64,000 bases of DNA, from NCBI GenBank assembly GCA_973895155.1, contig OZ316893.1, positions 10,974,001-11,038,000 of the forward strand, written 5' to 3'. How positions within the stretch are numbered: position 1 is the first letter of the stretch; each line of letters starts with the position of its first letter. The translations under genes and the position numbers were made by a program. This DNA comes from Marsupella aquatica (lineage: Eukaryota; Marchantiophyta). This document shows, in pieces, positions 45,801 to 57,572 of the stretch. The notes beneath the pieces were generated by a model. It did not search any database, had not been told where the DNA came from, and was given only the letters and a program-made list of their open reading frames with translations.

Positions 45801-48800
45801 AAGTTTTCTTCCAGTGAAATTTTCCTAATGCTTTTCTGCTCAGTTTCTGGAAAGTTCCTGTTGCTTCTACATACTAGATTCTACTAACAGTTTGCAAGGG
45901 CCTCGTGGCTCACCTTGTAAAGATCGCGCAGAGAAGCAGAGCGCCCAAGCAGTCGAGATGTCTCATCAATTTCGGGTTGGTGGCTGAACTGAGCATAGTA
46001 AGCATCCTGCTTGGAGAGAGAATGACACGTATATGGAGACTCCTCCAATGAGACTGCGCACAACAATGCGCAATGTTGCAACGACAATGCTTCATTACCT
46101 TACCAAACAGGCTTTGCCATCCTTTTGTTTTGTTCTTTTCGGAGTTATATTTAAGCCCTAAACATTTTCAAGATGCCCTGTTATTGGTCGGCAGTGGGCC
46201 ATGTTCACGAAACAAGGACCAATGAAATAGATCTCAACTTTACCAAGGTGCAGATCTTAGGATCTATATGAACGAACTTTGAACCCATTCGTTCACTGCT
46301 CTTAAGCTCTTGTATAGAAAGTTAGTCCTAGTGTGATAAATTTTACTTTAGTGGCGAAAATTGTTAGCATGGGACACTCGCATGCAGCGATATGTGCTGT
46401 CACATGGTGTCATTGATGAAAAGCCCCCGTACAAAGTTCAAGCGCGGAACGTTGCTAGAGGTCGAGTTACATCGAATCCACTTCACGGTTTTCGATGTTA
46501 CAGAGATGAAGAAGATGCTCGAAGGCTGGCTAGCAGACAACTTACAGATATTTTTTGCCTAATATGTTGGCGCCGTTCGGTGTCTCTGTGGTACAGTCTT
46601 TCTACTCTCTTGTAGATTGACTGGTCAAACATCTCAGCAATCGGAGAATCCTTGAGAATCGCATCACTATTTCCGGTCTTAGGTCTAAAAGTGAGCGTCT
46701 CCGTTTGGAACTTTTGCTGCTTTTCTCGCTGCAAATGTTTTCACATCCAATTCCAATCCCTGTTAATTTCTTATTAAATACCTGTTCTAATTTGATTCTA
46801 CTCCCTACAACCCCCCGTACCTTGTTCCCTTCAGATCGGATTCGTTTGCCGAAATGGATTCATCCGTGACGGAAAAACTGTAAGGGATGATACGTACTCT
46901 GCTGAGTTTTTGAGTGTGCATCTGCTAGAACACTAGTCACAACGGTAGATTTGAGAATGCTCTTGATGCAATGCAAGTACAGGTAAGGTAATTACGATGG
47001 ATTTGAATTACCTATACAGTCACAGTCAGAGTTATGAAACAGAGGCACAGGGATCAAAACTTGTGACGGAGTTCTGACTGTATCCCAGGGATAAATGTTT
47101 ACCAAGGAATTCTGACTTTTCTAACTCAGACCCGGCATTTTCGTCCACACGATACCTCTAAACGCAGAGAAGCAACCTCGTTGGATGCTTAGTCAGCTTG
47201 ATGGAATTCAAATTGCGACCGTTTTATCTTTACTTATTTTTCGTTTAATAACTTCCACTGTCCTCAACTAATTGCATTAGTATTGAACTTGGCGTGGATT
47301 CTAAGTTGAGAACAGACCTGTTTCATCTCCCTTACTTGCATGCAATACTTCTGCCGAGAAAGAAAGTCCGGTGTGCAGCCCTCAAACAGTTTGGAGGATC
47401 TCATGATGAGATCAGTATTGCGGTTGATCTCTGGACTGAATGTGCACTCGTTTTTGGGAGTCCCTTTCATCTGTAACCAAGAATTGTATCGAGCAGACTC
47501 AAGCCAATTCCATTGCGGAAATCACAACATTTTGAATCTGGCTTAAAGTTTTTATGTCATAATTTAAATGCTAACCCACACATAGGCCCGATGAGCGCAG
47601 TACACAGCAGGCTAACTGCGAATTTGATGTCGCTTCTGTAAGAGGGATCTGGCCTGGCTGGGGTTTGTGGTGTAGGTATAGATTACAAGGAGTACCAACA
47701 GGCAAAAGGAAGTCAAAAGGCAAATTGTTCACCAGTCTGGATTGGAGTTGAGTAAGTTTAGCAGTTGTTGGGTTTCCCTAAGTAATGTAGTCTAGAGGTT
47801 AACATAGGTTCATAGCAAATCGTCTAAATGTGCGAGAAGTTTTACTAAGTCACAGCAGCCGAGCTCTCACCTCCTTCAACTTCCTGTCTTGGTGTAAGCT
47901 TCCCGCATTCGTCAGCCTATCTTCCAGGTTTACTACCTCTAACCCTGTCTGTGACAAAAGAATTGTGTGGGCACTGAATCAGAAGGATTAAGCGATCAAA
48001 GTTTGGAGGGGATCACATGGTGCCTTACCTAGGCTGAATTTGACTGTCAATCAGCCATATGATGAATTGTAGAGTAGGACTGAGAACAATTGAAGGTATT
48101 GTAAGAAACCTGTTTGAAAATCTTAACAGACTTGGGATTGATTTCGGGCCTGAAGGTAAGTCCCATCTCCATGTCTTCTTTTGCACGTGCTCGGGCCAGC
48201 TTTGCTTCTTTCCGCCGCTGCAAGGACACAGGACAACATGAATTATCAAGTTCTCCTGCGGTTTCAGCCATACATTCGAACAAAACCATACGGCTCATAA
48301 TTTCTCTATGCTAAACCCAGCCACTCACTGTCAAAGCTCAAGGTTTTAAGTTTGAGAGACTACTGTTGTTGCGAACCTGATATTCCATAGCACGTTCCTC
48401 AATTGGCTTGTAGCGAGCTGGGTCGATCCACTCTGTGTTGGAGTTGATTTGGGGCCAGAAGGAGCACTGATCGAGTTCTTCCTTCTCGATGACTTTCCTT
48501 GCCTGCAACCAGGCCATGTATGCAACAATGACTGAACTCTCTAGTGCAGCAAAAGTGTGTAACTGAAGGATATGCCAGTTTTTGTAAAATGTGAAACGGG
48601 AAACCGTGGGGGCTAACGGTCATACCCCACCAAGGAAACCAAACGTTCAGCATGAAGTTTAAATAGAAAGGATTTCTATCCTAGTTTTATTTAACGCATT
48701 AGATACTGTTGGCCCCTGAGATACAGGTCACTTCTAGGATTCTTGTCGATCTGTAGCGACTTACTCTCATAACTTTTTAGTGAAATTGATTGTCCCTGTC

Positions 48801-51800
48801 ATGGGTTTTTCTGATCTTCGAGTGCGAAGAAACTGCATCGATTGCATATGAACACACACGCAAACTTACCAAGCAAACACTAAAGTCCGACGTTTTTGGA
48901 ATGGGATAAGAGTGAGCCTTACTCTTTTTCTCAAGTCAACTCGCTGTTCAATTCCACCCACCCGTTGTATCAGTGGAGCAGAATACTGAGAATGTGGTTT
49001 CGGCCTTCTTCCTACCTTGGGCTGCAAGATTTGTGCATGTGAGTAACTTTAAGAGATCTAAGGATGAATTCAGGGATCCGTGACCAAGCACTAACTTTTC
49101 GGAACATTGCGTAAAAATATTGTCAATGTTTTTATTAATATAAAGTCTTACCGGTAGATGAGAAGATTCCGAATCCATGGTTCTTTATACTTGAATTAGT
49201 TAGAGCAAGGATTAGGGAAGTTCTCTTGAATGTAGCAGTGTATGCGTGATAGTGGAATTTAGAAAGCTACCCGAAAAGAACATTCGGACATGTGCTCTTC
49301 TTCCATCTGAGCTCTGGTATGAGCAAACTTTTGGTAAAGATCGGTTCTAGGTTTAGACAAATGCCTCAACCTCGTCTGCAAAATGGAGGACACCGATGAT
49401 GTGAGATTTTGAAAGTTCACTCCTCTCTGTATCAAGAGTGCAGACGAGTTTTAGTCTCGCATTCTGCAGGGCACTGCCAGCAGTAAGGATCCTGTACCAG
49501 TAAACATTTGCCAAAACAACAGGCGGAATGAACGCTCCGAAAAGAATCAGGCATAAAACTGGCGAAGGCTGCCTTCCGCAAACATCGGATCCTGACGAAG
49601 CAAAAATGTCGGAGCAAAATTGTAACACGACTTAGTTTTAGAAGTACTTTGTACCCCTGTGTTTAATTAACCTCCACAAAACCTGACTACGAAAACAATA
49701 ACTATTGTCTATGATACGATGAGGCCTCGCTGGTCTTTCTTACCGTCCTCGAAAGATGAGCTATGATTGTAAATTCACAGTAACTATTAGAAAGCTTTGT
49801 GCGAATATTTGACGACCGCTCAGGCGACATTCTCATGATCGGGATACTTGAGGGTTGACCACATTTTCCCTTCCGTGCCCAAGGCACCTGGCACACAAAC
49901 ATCTAGTACAAAGACAACAAATTCTCAAATCAGACAAGAGCGGAACTCCACCCTGCAGGAGGTCATCCAATACACATACCGGAATGGGACCAATCTGCTT
50001 GCCTCCGTGATCTTGCGTCCTGAGTCCGTGCACCTGCTGTCCCTGACAAGGATCCCCGTTCTTCACAATGAGACAATTAGGCTTGGAAACATGGAATCGA
50101 ACTTGAGCCGTAGTAAATTCCATATCTTGAAGGAAAGGACGGAACATATCAGATTGTATGTAATCACATATGCCGCGTGAAGCACGAGGACCGTATCCAG
50201 AAACGAGCAGCATCCTTCTCAGACCCCGACATCTTTTTTCTAAGATGGTGACTACCGTCGACTCCGACTGTCTTCCTTGTCTCTTCAAACTTTTGAAATT
50301 GTATCATCGGTCCGGCCAGGTTTAGGCGTGTAATCAGTGTGCTACGTACGACACAATTAAACAACGGACTTGGGATCAACTAAAGATTTACTGTCGCACA
50401 GTAGTGTTAATGTGCCGATTAACTGCCTATGTCGTTGTTCGGTTTGTTGTCTCTCGTGACAAATCTAAGCATGCCACTGTTGGAAGTGTTTGCAAGGTGC
50501 ACATCCTAGCACTAAATGCTTAATGTGGATAAAATCTAAGCTTCTACATTTCTATAACAAAACCGTAGTCTCGATATTCCCTTGCGGATGACAGAGACGT
50601 GGGGACTAGCGCGCTTTCACAGATGATTTTCGTTGAGAGATCAATCTCTTCTGGCAGTATCGCTCTAGACCGAATTAATGAAAGATAAATTGACAATCAA
50701 GAGTTCATGATATTCAAGTACTAATTTAACTATAGCGAAAGGTAATGATTCATAATTTCTCGAGGTATCAACTCAGCCTCTCTCAATTCACAGACTTACA
50801 GTGGAAACGAGATTGTTATCCTTCTTTATTGTTTGTATGGGCCAAATCGTGCTTTCAACACGGCATAGACAGATCCAACTGATATATAGTAAGAGTACTG
50901 GCTCGTTGTGCAGGAAACTACTCGACCAAATAATCCCCAGTGTCTATGGGTTTTAATGCATTCAAGATACGCATACGTAACAGACCAGCAATGCCAGTAA
51001 TGTACATGGTGTTCGTTACGTCGATCCAAAGTTAAGTGGTTCCAATTATGAATCCTTTCGATTACGTCCCTAGCCTTGAGCATCACGAGTCAGCAAAATA
51101 GTCTTGCGCGTCCGACTCTGCGGCTTGCCGGAAATTTATGCCATCACGACTTAGCTTGGCGGAACATCGAAGTATACACGTCGGCTTGAACTGTGGCTTT
51201 GTCGCGACGAACACTGGTCAAGAGCGCAAGTGTGAAATAGCTAGCTTCTTTGACCAAAGATTGTGTACTCATACCATGCGGTTAGGAGATTTTCCTGCTT
51301 TCTTGCTGTTCATGGCATCCAGTTGACTGCGGAACTTCTTCTGGACCTGTTCACGTAGAGAGAAACCACTGACTCAAGAACGTACACTTCAAAGGCATTT
51401 AGTAGAATCGCGAGCTTGAGATAAAGTGTCATCCAACTGAATGCGTTGAGCGTTACGTTATGATTCCATGATGCAGTCGGATATAGCAACAATTCGTCTA
51501 GAATACTATGAAGTTCGTAGTGAAATTGAATGAACTATTGCCAGTGTATGCGCTAATCAAGGCAGTTTTAAATCTATATTGGGATACTGGTAAAAATGAT
51601 CCTCACTTCTTTGCTCTCAACATGTTGTGGTGAGTAAACTATGTGTACTTCCTAAATGCCGATGTCAATTTGTGTTTGAAAGTAGAGCAAACTAGCCAAC
51701 TGTTGTTGTACAGTACGCACGATTGCGTCAAGCACGTATAGTTTATAATATCACACAATTTGCTTTAATACCTCGAATTAATAGACATGTTGCATGCAGC

Positions 51801-53700
51801 CAAATAGCTAGAAATGTAAGTTGACCTTGAATCTCTTCAGATCAGATTTGATAAGCTTCGTAGGTCCGATCCTCATTCGTCCTCCCTCTAGCACAATCTC
51901 AGTTGCGGCAGTGGTCGGATGCTGGACCACATCATCTGGGCAAGCGAGACAGCAACTGGATTGTCAGTGAAAGTACGCCTTCCGTTCCCTCGAGCCATTT
52001 CGGTCCGATCGATGGTCACGCAGAATCGTTGTCCAGAGCAAGTAGACTACGCTTGTGAACATGCTCACCACAATACAAGGTGCTCTCTTTACCCTTATTC
52101 CCGTCGAAGGAGCTTCTTTGGATGTCAACCATCCGCTGCAAGTATCACCAATGAAACAATATACCATACCAATGCCTTCGAAACGAGATTTGCCCCGTAC
52201 CCACGCGTAGGAAAAGATACGAAGTTTTGCCATTATGTGCTGACCAATATATGGAGGCATACTTCCCTATTCAAATCCAGGATGCTCGGAGTACATTTTT
52301 ACCAGGCGTTTCATTCTACACGGTTTCAAACGGGGTTTCAAAGGGTGTGCCATCTCTTCACTATAATGAGCATCTCGATCGTGTAGTTCTACCAGCGCTT
52401 CGGATTTGGTGTTAAATATCAAAGTAAGGAATCAAATCAGGTCCCTTCTCGTGGATAGACCGGGGACTTGATTTGGTGCTAGGTATATTATAAATGTTGT
52501 ACCTTGAAGAATTCCTGCAAATAGGTGATAAGTGTTGACTAAAAGAATCTAACGGACTTAATTCCAATTCAATCTGGACGAAACTAAAAGCATTTTGGAG
52601 ATGTTTTGAAGGTTTAAAGGTCCAGTCATCAAGTGCATCCGATATTTACCTTGACGTTCGGCGTCAACGCCTTTACATTCTTCAAACCATTCCCAATTTT
52701 CTGCATATTTGGGCTGGTTTGGAATGGTAAACGAGAAACTCATTGAGTTTTCATGGACGCGTTGGGACTTATTCTTGCCCGTGGACGACGCCACCCGATT
52801 GCTCCCGCTTGCTTTGGGACTTCCTGGAGGGGGGCTCTTTGGAGGGCTACGTCCAGGACTTCTATCCGGAGAGGACCTAGAACTTTTGAAGGAACGAGCA
52901 AATGTTGCCGGTGTTGTGTGCAGTTGGCCCTGTCCAGCAATCCTCATGTGACACGTTTGAGCATCAACTGATCCACGGCCCAACGAGGCGTCGCCATTGA
53001 AACCTCCCTCTAGTTCTGCCACTTCGGCTGCCTGCTGCTGCTGCTCCTGCTCCATTTGCTCCTCAACCTGGTCCAATTCAGGATACGTTGAGTAGTCATT
53101 AAAGGCCTCCAGCTCTGACAAATGTAGTGGCTCACCGAAAGCCCTTCGCTCCGATTCATGATCAGGTTTTGAGATCAGCTCAGAATGACTGGTCTTCGTC
53201 GAAGGAGTTGAAGCTTGCCCCAGGCGTTCATACGCCCAGTCATCGGACCCGCTGTATCCCGGCTCATCGTTCTCATGTAAGACAGTCCTCGTTCTGATAC
53301 TGATCGACTGCTCAACATTTTCCTCCTCGTGGGATGAGTTTCTCGAGCCATCGAAAGAGAAATTGTACTCCTCCACAGGAAGCTGCTGCTTTCGGGAATG
53401 CTCCCCGGGGTAACTGTTGTCAGCAGCAGCGTACACATTAATTTCTCGGTCGTTTGCTCTTGGCGACCCCGGCGCGGCTCGAGGCGTCCCCCCTCGTGGC
53501 GAGACGTGGGGGATTGCTCCGTCCTGCCTGTTCATCAGCAGGCCCATGTTCTTCTTCCACTCGGGATCTACTTCTGCGGATTTGCGGTCCGATTCCATGC
53601 TGCTGCAGACAGTTTCCACGTCGCTCCGGCCATCGCTCCTTCTGCTGGCCGAAACTGTTGATCTTGAACTCTTTCTTCCACTACTTTTACCTGAGCGCAT
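42850..53700 (-). CDS. Large protein with repeated TFxPxI motifs, candidate cilium/flagellum-associated (about 15 exons)
   Basis: I built this model by hand. Exons: 53700-52650, 51935-51826, 51346-51275, 49375-49271, 49021-48923, 48502-48377, 48217-48110, 47948-47871, 47470-47336, 46728-46546, 46006-45914, 45595-45512, 44007-43930, 43535-43323 and 43068-42850. All have GT-AG borders and they join in frame to about 917 residues. Exon 1 encodes a Ser/Arg-rich, disordered N-terminus with a polyglutamine-like patch and a Pro/Ser stretch. The rest has at least seven motifs of the form (C/L)(T/S)F-x-P-x-(I/V), for example CSFRPKVG, CSFWPQIN, LTFRPEIN, CTFSPEIN and CTFKPVVN, spaced by Arg/Glu/Lys-rich helical sequence. 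Near the end comes TIPKPFSLCAGRR. Such motifs recur in proteins of ciliated eukaryotes, so a role in the sperm flagellum or basal body is a guess. A missed exon between 51275 and 49375, and a different last exon, are possible. Confidence 0.72.
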
Positions 53701-54203
53701 TTTGTTTTTTTGTGGCAATCCGCCACACCAATCACGAAATCAATAACGAAGTAAAAAAGAAAATCAATCTACATGTGCATTTTGCTAAAATTGTCTGCGT
53801 TTCTGCCGCATGTTATGGTTTGCCATAATCGTCTGATTTGGCCGATGTAAAAGTTGAAGGACGAGCTAGAATTTCAAAAATCATGTTTGATTCACAAGTA
53901 CTGTGGCGTCTCCAAAGAGAAAGCGGCCTATTAGTGTGATACAGAAAATCTAAGTTTGAAATGCAAGTGCCTTTGTACGCGATGACCAGAAGAGAACGGA
54001 TATTGACAATGACATGCGTGTACAGTTTCTTTTGTAGCATACAATCGGCAATGACATCCGGATGCTTCGAATGGTTACATGCATTCAAACTACTTAGGAA
54101 TTCATTCCAATAGACGTTCATTCAAATATCAAGAATGTCTCTGCGCAGACAGGGTGTTTGTGTGCGCCTGTGTGCAGGGCAAATTAGGGTTCACAATTCT
54201 GGT

Positions 54204-54440
54204 TTACAGTTTGTAGCAAGGGAAGGAATCGAAAGACCAACCGTCAGGGGGCTGGTATGACATCGGCGCCATGGACAGGAGTTCTTCACAGCGACGAATG
54301 CTGTCCTCAATCTCCTGTTTGAAGTCATGTTGCTGGTGCGAGCAGGGCTCCTCCGAGGCCATGGACGAATGTTCCATTGGAAAATTAGAAACTTGATCGA
54401 CCGGGACGTCCAGCTGATCAAACGAGCGGGCCAGTGACAA
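54204..54440 (-). CDS. Possible terminal exon of a small unknown protein
   Basis: An open minus-strand frame ending ...PPDGWSFDSFPCYKL. It has a Glu/Gln-rich helical middle (FKQEIEDSIRRCEELL) and even composition, which look coding. There is no ATG at its beginning; the internal ATG at about 54374 or an upstream exon could supply the start. No family recognised. It lies about 500 bp upstream of the large minus-strand gene, on the same strand. Confidence 0.3.
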   Translation of the reverse strand: MSLARSFDQLDVPVDQVSNFPMEHSSMASEEPCSHQQHDFKQEIEDSIRRCEELLSMAPMSYQPPDGWSFDSFPCYKL

Positions 54441-54987
54441 GCTTCACTCTAGAGGACCCTTCAAGCCTTCCTATCTCACGTCATATTGGTCATTCCCCTC
54501 TCCTCACGTCAATAATCCAGCCCTCAATATGTCCTGTCCCTTCATTACCACATCCATCGCCACCAGCAGTCCCGGCTAGATCCCGCCAGGCCAGGCCAGG
54601 CCTAGCTGGCTAACGACTTCAGGGCACCTCCGAACGACGATTCTGTCCGATCGCTTTCATTTCTGGTTCTGATCAGATGGTCGGGACAGGTTCAATTCTC
54701 CGAGCATAATTTTTTTCTGTGTGACCACTTCACTACCGATGAAAGACTGAAGCTACAAACAATAACCTTCATATTGACCTCCTCTTGGTCCTTTCCCGGT
54801 CCATGTGTCTTAGACGGGACAACTTTTGCGAGAAAATGTGAAGAACTAAGTCTGTAGCTCTAGTGACGTCAATTGACTACCCTTATTGGAGTCCATTGCT
54901 TTGTCCGAGTCTACTCGATGCCCTGCCCTGCGTGGCAAATCCAGATCACCTGCCTGCATATACGTACCAGGAGCCTGCTGCCTGCGA

Positions 54988-55062
54988 TGTCAAAATTCTT
55001 CGCCCCCTCTCTGCACGTCCTCCTCCTCCTCCTCCTGCTCCTTTCCACGCTGGAGGCAAGGT
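54988..55062 (+). CDS. Possible first exon of a small secreted protein (signal-peptide-like)
   Basis: The ATG at 54988 opens a frame whose residues 11-20 are almost all leucine after MSKFFAPSLHV, then STLEA, which is a textbook signal-peptide shape with a cleavage-like site. The frame reaches a TAG directly, but that TAG overlaps a good splice donor (GGCAAG|GTAGTT, exon end about 55061). An acceptor at about 55188-55190 would add only some 16 residues before a stop. The leucine run comes from a CTC repeat, so it may be chance. Confidence 0.2.
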
Positions 55063-55153
55063 AGTTCTGAGCTGGGACAGTTTCTCCCATATCGATCAAT
55101 CTCAAGGGCACTCGTTACCGTGACTTGTTTCTGGACTCTTGCGGCAAATTAAT

Positions 55154-55922
55154 CTAATCCTTTGAGGTCGATCTCTCCTTGAATTGCAGAAGAATGCCGG
55201 CCCTGGCAGCATTCGAAAGCCCTGACGAGCCGGCGGAGTAGCTGCATTCAATACCGAAATTCTTTGCCCCTTTCCTGAAATTTCGACACCAAAACAACAC
55301 GGACGGGCTCCTCCCTCGTCCCTGTTTTGCTTCCGGGGCCGCGTTGGAGTTGGGCGGGGGCGCCGCTAATTCGAAGGCCCGCCCTGGCTGGCTGGTGCCC
55401 AGCCACTTCGTACACAACTGTGAATGAAATCGGAGAGTAAAAACGGTTACGAAGAGGACTAAATACCCTCACAAACATAACAGAAGGATAGGTAGAGGGA
55501 CCGCAAACAAAGGTTGCGGTCGTCTGGTGAGAGTTCTTACACTGCAATCGACATTCTCATCCTTGTCCTCTTGTGCGTTTGCTCGTTTTGGGCTCTGTTC
55601 TGTGATTGAAGTATGAGTTAGAATGTGCAGACGAAAGAAAACCACCTGACAGCTGCGGGAACGGAGTCTCGATGCAAGAAAATTTGGCGACCCAGATTTC
55701 GGGACCGGCGTTATATATGTGCTCTACCTTCGGACCTTGCATTCCGACCCTGGTCTCAATACGGATTGTTTCCGTCATCGCTATTTCCACTGATGTGATT
55801 CCATCCTGTGCATCTTGGAAGCATTGATTCCAGCCTTGGCGTGACAGTCTGTTGTAGTTGTTCCCCTGGTGAGGTTTGAAGGGAATGATCGTCACGTAAT
55901 TACGATCCCGGGGGTTTCGCAT
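55154..55922 (-). CDS. Possible small gene of unknown function (3 exons)
   Basis: The ATG at 55922 starts MRNPRDRNYVTIIPFKP. The first exon could end at a donor near 55653 (CTGTCAG|GTGG). An exon of about 60 bp follows from about 55609 (CAG acceptor before AACAGAGCCC) to a GTAAGA donor near 55547. The last block from about 55420 would encode a Pro/Ala- and Arg-rich stretch ending at 55154. The joins keep frame, but there is no recognised domain and the last block is GC-rich and may not be coding. Confidence 0.3.
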
Positions 55923-57164
55923 GGCTTTCAGAGCGAGCTGACGATGACGAGAGATGTCCTATTATGAGCAAGAACTGCTGCCCGCAGTTGGTGTTAGAGC
56001 CAGTTTCGGGCGGGACGTGACATTTGCTTCCGGTTTGATCCTGAGAGGTCACTGATCCTGTCTCTCCCCGATCTCTTCGATTTTGGTCAATTACGCAGAG
56101 AGAGAAGCGGCGAAAAGTGGCCTTCGTACGACTTCTGAGGACGAAAGCGAGAATTCAAGAATCAGATGCATCAAAGGCTCCGGAGAAGCAGAGAAACATC
56201 TGAGACTAGCTGCCAGCGAGGGAGACCGAGAGGGAATCTCGACAGGCATAAAGATGGAGATATGTCGTCGCATATCTGTTTCAGATTGCCGGGGAGCAAA
56301 GTTGTGATTGAAGGCGTGGGGTTTACTTTCCGACGGGACCCGTTGGGCCAGAGGAGCCGAAGTTAAACCAAATGAAAAAACGGAACTAAGCACATTGTTC
56401 TAATTCGTTCGTTTTTTCTTTCTCACTGTGCGTCTCGTAACCTACGGTTAGGCAAGCAGTCACCGTCCAGATCAAGTTTCTGACCGTCCGGTTATATACT
56501 AGTAACATGTCTACGGAAAACTGTAACGAGAGTACAGAACCTCAAGATCTTCATATGGCTGGGGATATTTTTCTGTTCAGAAAAATAAAAATAAAAAATT
56601 CTCATTCTGCCCTGTCGAAAATCCAACCCAAATTCAAAATCCAACCTTCAATTCCACATATATCACATACATATGACAATTCAAATCCATTTCTTATGGC
56701 AGAAATGGATCTTTTCGAAGGCCAGGGTCATGACACATACAGGAAGCTACAAATGATATAGGAGATCAAATGAGTAAACGACATGCCAAACTCGACCAAG
56801 ACTTCAATTGATCAAATGGTAGATGCACTATGTCACAGTGTGTACAAGACTTTAAACTCGAATTTTTTTACAAGATAATGATAACATCTAGTTTCTCGGA
56901 AACCTAGTTGGTGTAACTGCCACATCTGTTTGTTGGTACCAGATAAAACAATCAATAGGTCTCCACCATACAGAATCCTCGGTCAAGGTCTACTCGCGTG
57001 GAGGCAGAGAAACAACGCAAAAGACTCAGGAAAGGGAATAAGCCTTCAATCACTTCTTTGGCACGCGCCTGAATTGCTCTTCTGATTGGGTGTAGACCTA
57101 ATGCACAGTGTCCATGACCAGGCTCACGCCAATTTAATATAACTGGAAACGCTCGAGAGTCTGG
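55923..57164. other. No gene recognised
   Basis: Contains overlapping short frames around 56.1-56.4 kb on both strands, with no features favouring either. Otherwise intergenic. Confidence 0.45.
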
Positions 57165-57572
57165 ATGAGTTCCAAGGATGGTGAAGAAGCTTCAAGTAGC
57201 AGCGATGATCGAGGCGATGATAGCGTGTCACAAGAGTGGGACGCCTTTTACAAGGCTTTAGCGGAGAGAGAAGCGTGGGAGCTCGTTTCGTTCTCTCTGA
57301 TCAGTGCACATCCTGATTATGGAGGGGAAGAAAGGTATTATCGGTGCCTTATAGCAGAAATTTCTCACCTCCGAAGCTACTCTTGCTCTCCTCCTCTCCA
57401 TTGGCGTCAACATTCAGAGTTTTCAGTTTTGAAAACCGATGTTCTGCTCTTCTTTCTCGTCTTCTTTGCCCGCTTGTTTGGCATATTCCGCAATCGACAA
57501 CAATCAGCCCGCATATCCACCAATCGATCTCCTCCACCTGTCTGGACCCTATTTGACAGACTAGCGGATTGA
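57165..57572 (+). CDS. Possible small acidic/Ser-rich protein
   Basis: 135 codons starting MSSKDGEEASSSSDDRGDD, then a helical segment (EWDAFYKALAEREAWELVSF) that looks protein-like to about residue 57. A donor-like AAG|GTATTA near 57333 could end a first exon there, since the remaining frame has a less protein-like composition. No family recognised. Confidence 0.35.
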   Translation: MSSKDGEEASSSSDDRGDDSVSQEWDAFYKALAEREAWELVSFSLISAHPDYGGEERYYRCLIAEISHLRSYSCSPPLHWRQHSEFSVLKTDVLLFFLVFFARLFGIFRNRQQSARISTNRSPPPVWTLFDRLAD

